A stretch of DNA of 24,582 nt, taken from NCBI RefSeq assembly GCF_049651025.1, contig NZ_JBASBH010000117.1:1-24582 (forward strand). The letters run 5' to 3'. Origin of the DNA: Parvibaculum sp049651025 (GTDB lineage Bacteria > Pseudomonadota > Alphaproteobacteria > Parvibaculales > Parvibaculaceae). Made by a program: the position numbers and the translations under genes. Below are positions 23,793 to 24,582 of this stretch, in pieces. The notes under the pieces are model-generated. The model had not been told where the DNA came from. It made no database searches and worked only from the letters and a program-made list of their open reading frames with translations. How positions within the stretch are numbered: the first letter of the stretch is position 1; the number at the start of each line of letters is the position of its first letter.

Positions 23793-24170
23793 TCAGCGTC
23801 CTCCCTGCCGGTAACCTAATACCTGCCCTGTGGCGGCATCTGCCGTGACGATGGCGACATTGCCATCCCTTGTCATCAACTTGATGAGATAGACCTGACG
23901 CCCCCCGCGATCACGCAATTCAGCGTCGAGGAGCCGCCCCGGATATTGCCGCTGAACGCCCGCGAGCACCTGGCCCAGCGGCAGGATGCGCCCTTCGCGG
24001 ACAGCCTCGCGCGCATGGTCCTGATCCGAACGCATGCCCGAACGCTCGATCTGCCGGCCGATACCGCTGCCAAGATCGCGGTCCCAGGAAGCCGCAGACG
24101 CGGACCCCGTGCCCAGCGCCAGGGAGGCGGCGAGCATGAGGAGCGAGAGCGGTTTGAGCTTCCTGTTCAT
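23793..24170 (-). CDS. Small periplasmic PepSY-domain protein
   Basis: A 125-residue exported protein. A signal peptide covers about residues 1-26 (basic MNRKLK, hydrophobic LSLLMLAASLAL, ending SASA). A PepSY domain covers about 50-120: LPLGQVLAGVQRQYPGRLLDAEL, then VYLIKLMTRDGNVAIVTADAATGQVL. It is the first gene of the PepSY-regulator-kinase operon, so a role in tuning the kinase's periplasmic domain is plausible. Rhizobial FeuPQ is restrained by a small periplasmic protein, FeuN, in a similar position; homology to FeuN is not established here. No Shine-Dalgarno precedes the ATG. A -10-like TCTAAA (24180-24185) lies so close that the mRNA may start within a few bases of the ATG, i.e. be leaderless or nearly so. 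Confidence 0.85.
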   Translation of the reverse strand: MNRKLKPLSLLMLAASLALGTGSASAASWDRDLGSGIGRQIERSGMRSDQDHAREAVREGRILPLGQVLAGVQRQYPGRLLDAELRDRGGRQVYLIKLMTRDGNVAIVTADAATGQVLGYRQGGR

Positions 24171-24179
24171 GCCGTCCGG

Positions 24180-24211
24180 TTTAGACCCTCAAGACTGAAC
24201 CTGTGATGAAT
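24180..24211 (-). promoter_or_regulatory. Candidate regulator-dependent promoter of the PepSY operon (box copy B plus -10)
   Basis: On the minus strand the 17-mer ATTCATCACAGGTTCAG (24211 down to 24195) is a direct repeat of TTCA with 11-base period, in the gene's orientation. A -10-like TCTAAA (24185-24180) follows 10 bases after the second half-site, the geometry of PhoP-type promoters where the box replaces the -35. Predicted transcription start is close to the ATG at 24170. Confidence 0.45.
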
Positions 24212-24272
24212 GAGGCTGGCGCAAATTCGCACTTCTCTGAATCGCAAACTTGCTCCAGCCCTTTGCTTTCTC

Positions 24273-24316
24273 GCAATTCCGGACGGAAAACCGGGTCCCA
24301 CTTTTCCTGGAATTGC
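24273..24316. repeat. Alphaproteobacterial short palindromic element
   Basis: Two-tier palindrome: outer arms GCAATTCC (24273-24280) and GGAATTGC (24309-24316), inner arms GGAAAA (24285-24290) and TTTTCC (24302-24307), with an 11-base loop. It begins one base beyond the nitroreductase stop on that gene's downstream side. I recognise this sequence type as a dispersed intergenic element in Rhizobiales-like genomes. It may act as the 3' hairpin of the nitroreductase mRNA. Confidence 0.65.
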
Positions 24317-24317
24317 T

Positions 24318-24582
24318 TTAGAATCCAGAGAATGTGGCCCATTCCTCCAGCGGCGCCCGGTCCGTGCGCAAGCTGTTGATCGGTGCCGTTTCATCCATAT
24401 AGCCGAGCCCCATACCGCAGAAGAGCATAAGCTCTGGCGGCATATTCACAAACTCCGCAATGGTCTTGGGCCAGATCGCCCAGGCTTCCTGCGGCGCCGT
24501 GTGGAGCCCCTGCTCGCGCGCCATCAGCATCACCGATTGCGTGAACATGCCAAGGTCCGCCCACTGGTCGATGCCCATCTGC
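24318..24582 (-). CDS. Nitroreductase-family FMN oxidoreductase, C-terminal part (cut by window edge)
   Basis: Only the last 87 residues are visible; the gene continues past the right edge. The visible part has the family's late features: WADLGMFTQSVMLMAREQGLHTAPQEAW, LMLFCGMGLGYMDETAPINSLRTDRAPLEEW and a C-terminal aromatic ending (FSGF). The CGMGLGYMD...APIN stretch is characteristic of NfsB/NfnB-type nitroreductases that reduce nitroaromatics or quinones with NAD(P)H. The FMN-binding N-terminus is outside the window, so substrate class cannot be judged. It is transcribed leftward toward the PepSY operon, which starts about 150 bases downstream behind a palindromic element and its own candidate promoter. 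Confidence 0.88.
   Translation of the reverse strand, partial: QMGIDQWADLGMFTQSVMLMAREQGLHTAPQEAWAIWPKTIAEFVNMPPELMLFCGMGLGYMDETAPINSLRTDRAPLEEWATFSGF

Overview
The window is about 24.6 kb of GC-rich DNA from an alphaproteobacterium, most likely of the Hyphomicrobiales/Rhizobiales or a Parvibaculum-like lineage. Three things point there: cytochrome c maturation genes in the order ccmI, ccmE, ccmF, ccmH followed by an HtrA protease, a two-component system and glnE, an arrangement I know from rhizobia (cycHJKL-degP-regulator-kinase-glnE); FeuP/FeuQ-like regulators; and short palindromic elements of the kind scattered through alphaproteobacterial intergenic DNA. No tRNA, rRNA, CRISPR array, transposase or integrase was seen.

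Layout. Bases 1-9494 are one leftward block: the start of glnE (cut by the window edge), a sensor kinase and OmpR-type regulator, a Do-family (HtrA/DegP) periplasmic protease, then ccmH, ccmF, ccmE and ccmI. A chitosanase-like (GH46) gene with a C-terminal peptidoglycan-binding domain lies inside the ccm cluster between ccmI and ccmE. A penicillin-acylase-family gene diverges rightward (9643-11808) and converges, with an 11-base overlap, on a YegD-like Hsp70 and a six-TM PAS histidine kinase (11798-15089, leftward). A rightward pair (15271-17504) encodes a CaiB/BaiF CoA-transferase-family protein and a D-cysteine-desulfhydrase-type PLP enzyme, with stop and start overlapping by one base. An unrecognised 474-residue protein (leftward) and a YihY/BrkB membrane protein (rightward) diverge near 19 kb.

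The stretch 20512-21016 has no ordinary gene but holds a compact unit: a 36-codon ORF behind a 14-base perfect complement of the 16S rRNA 3' end, two hairpins, and a strong intrinsic terminator. A 17-kDa-antigen-type lipoprotein, a long imperfect palindrome, and a leftward operon of PepSY protein, FeuP/PhoP-like regulator and FeuQ-like kinase follow. The right edge carries the C-terminus of a nitroreductase.

How it fits together. Much of the window concerns the cell envelope: periplasmic haem delivery and proteolysis, two envelope-sensing two-component systems each co-transcribed with an exported protein, a lipoprotein, and a possible wall or polysaccharide hydrolase. The most useful new observations are the small-ORF/structured-RNA unit at about 20.7-21.0 kb; a shared element TTCATC-N4-GTTCAG in front of the PepSY operon and again near the lipoprotein gene, a candidate box for the local response regulator; the signal-less GH46 protein inside the ccm cluster; and a CaiB-family protein with Ser where the catalytic Asp is expected. 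All family assignments come from reading motifs, not from database searches.
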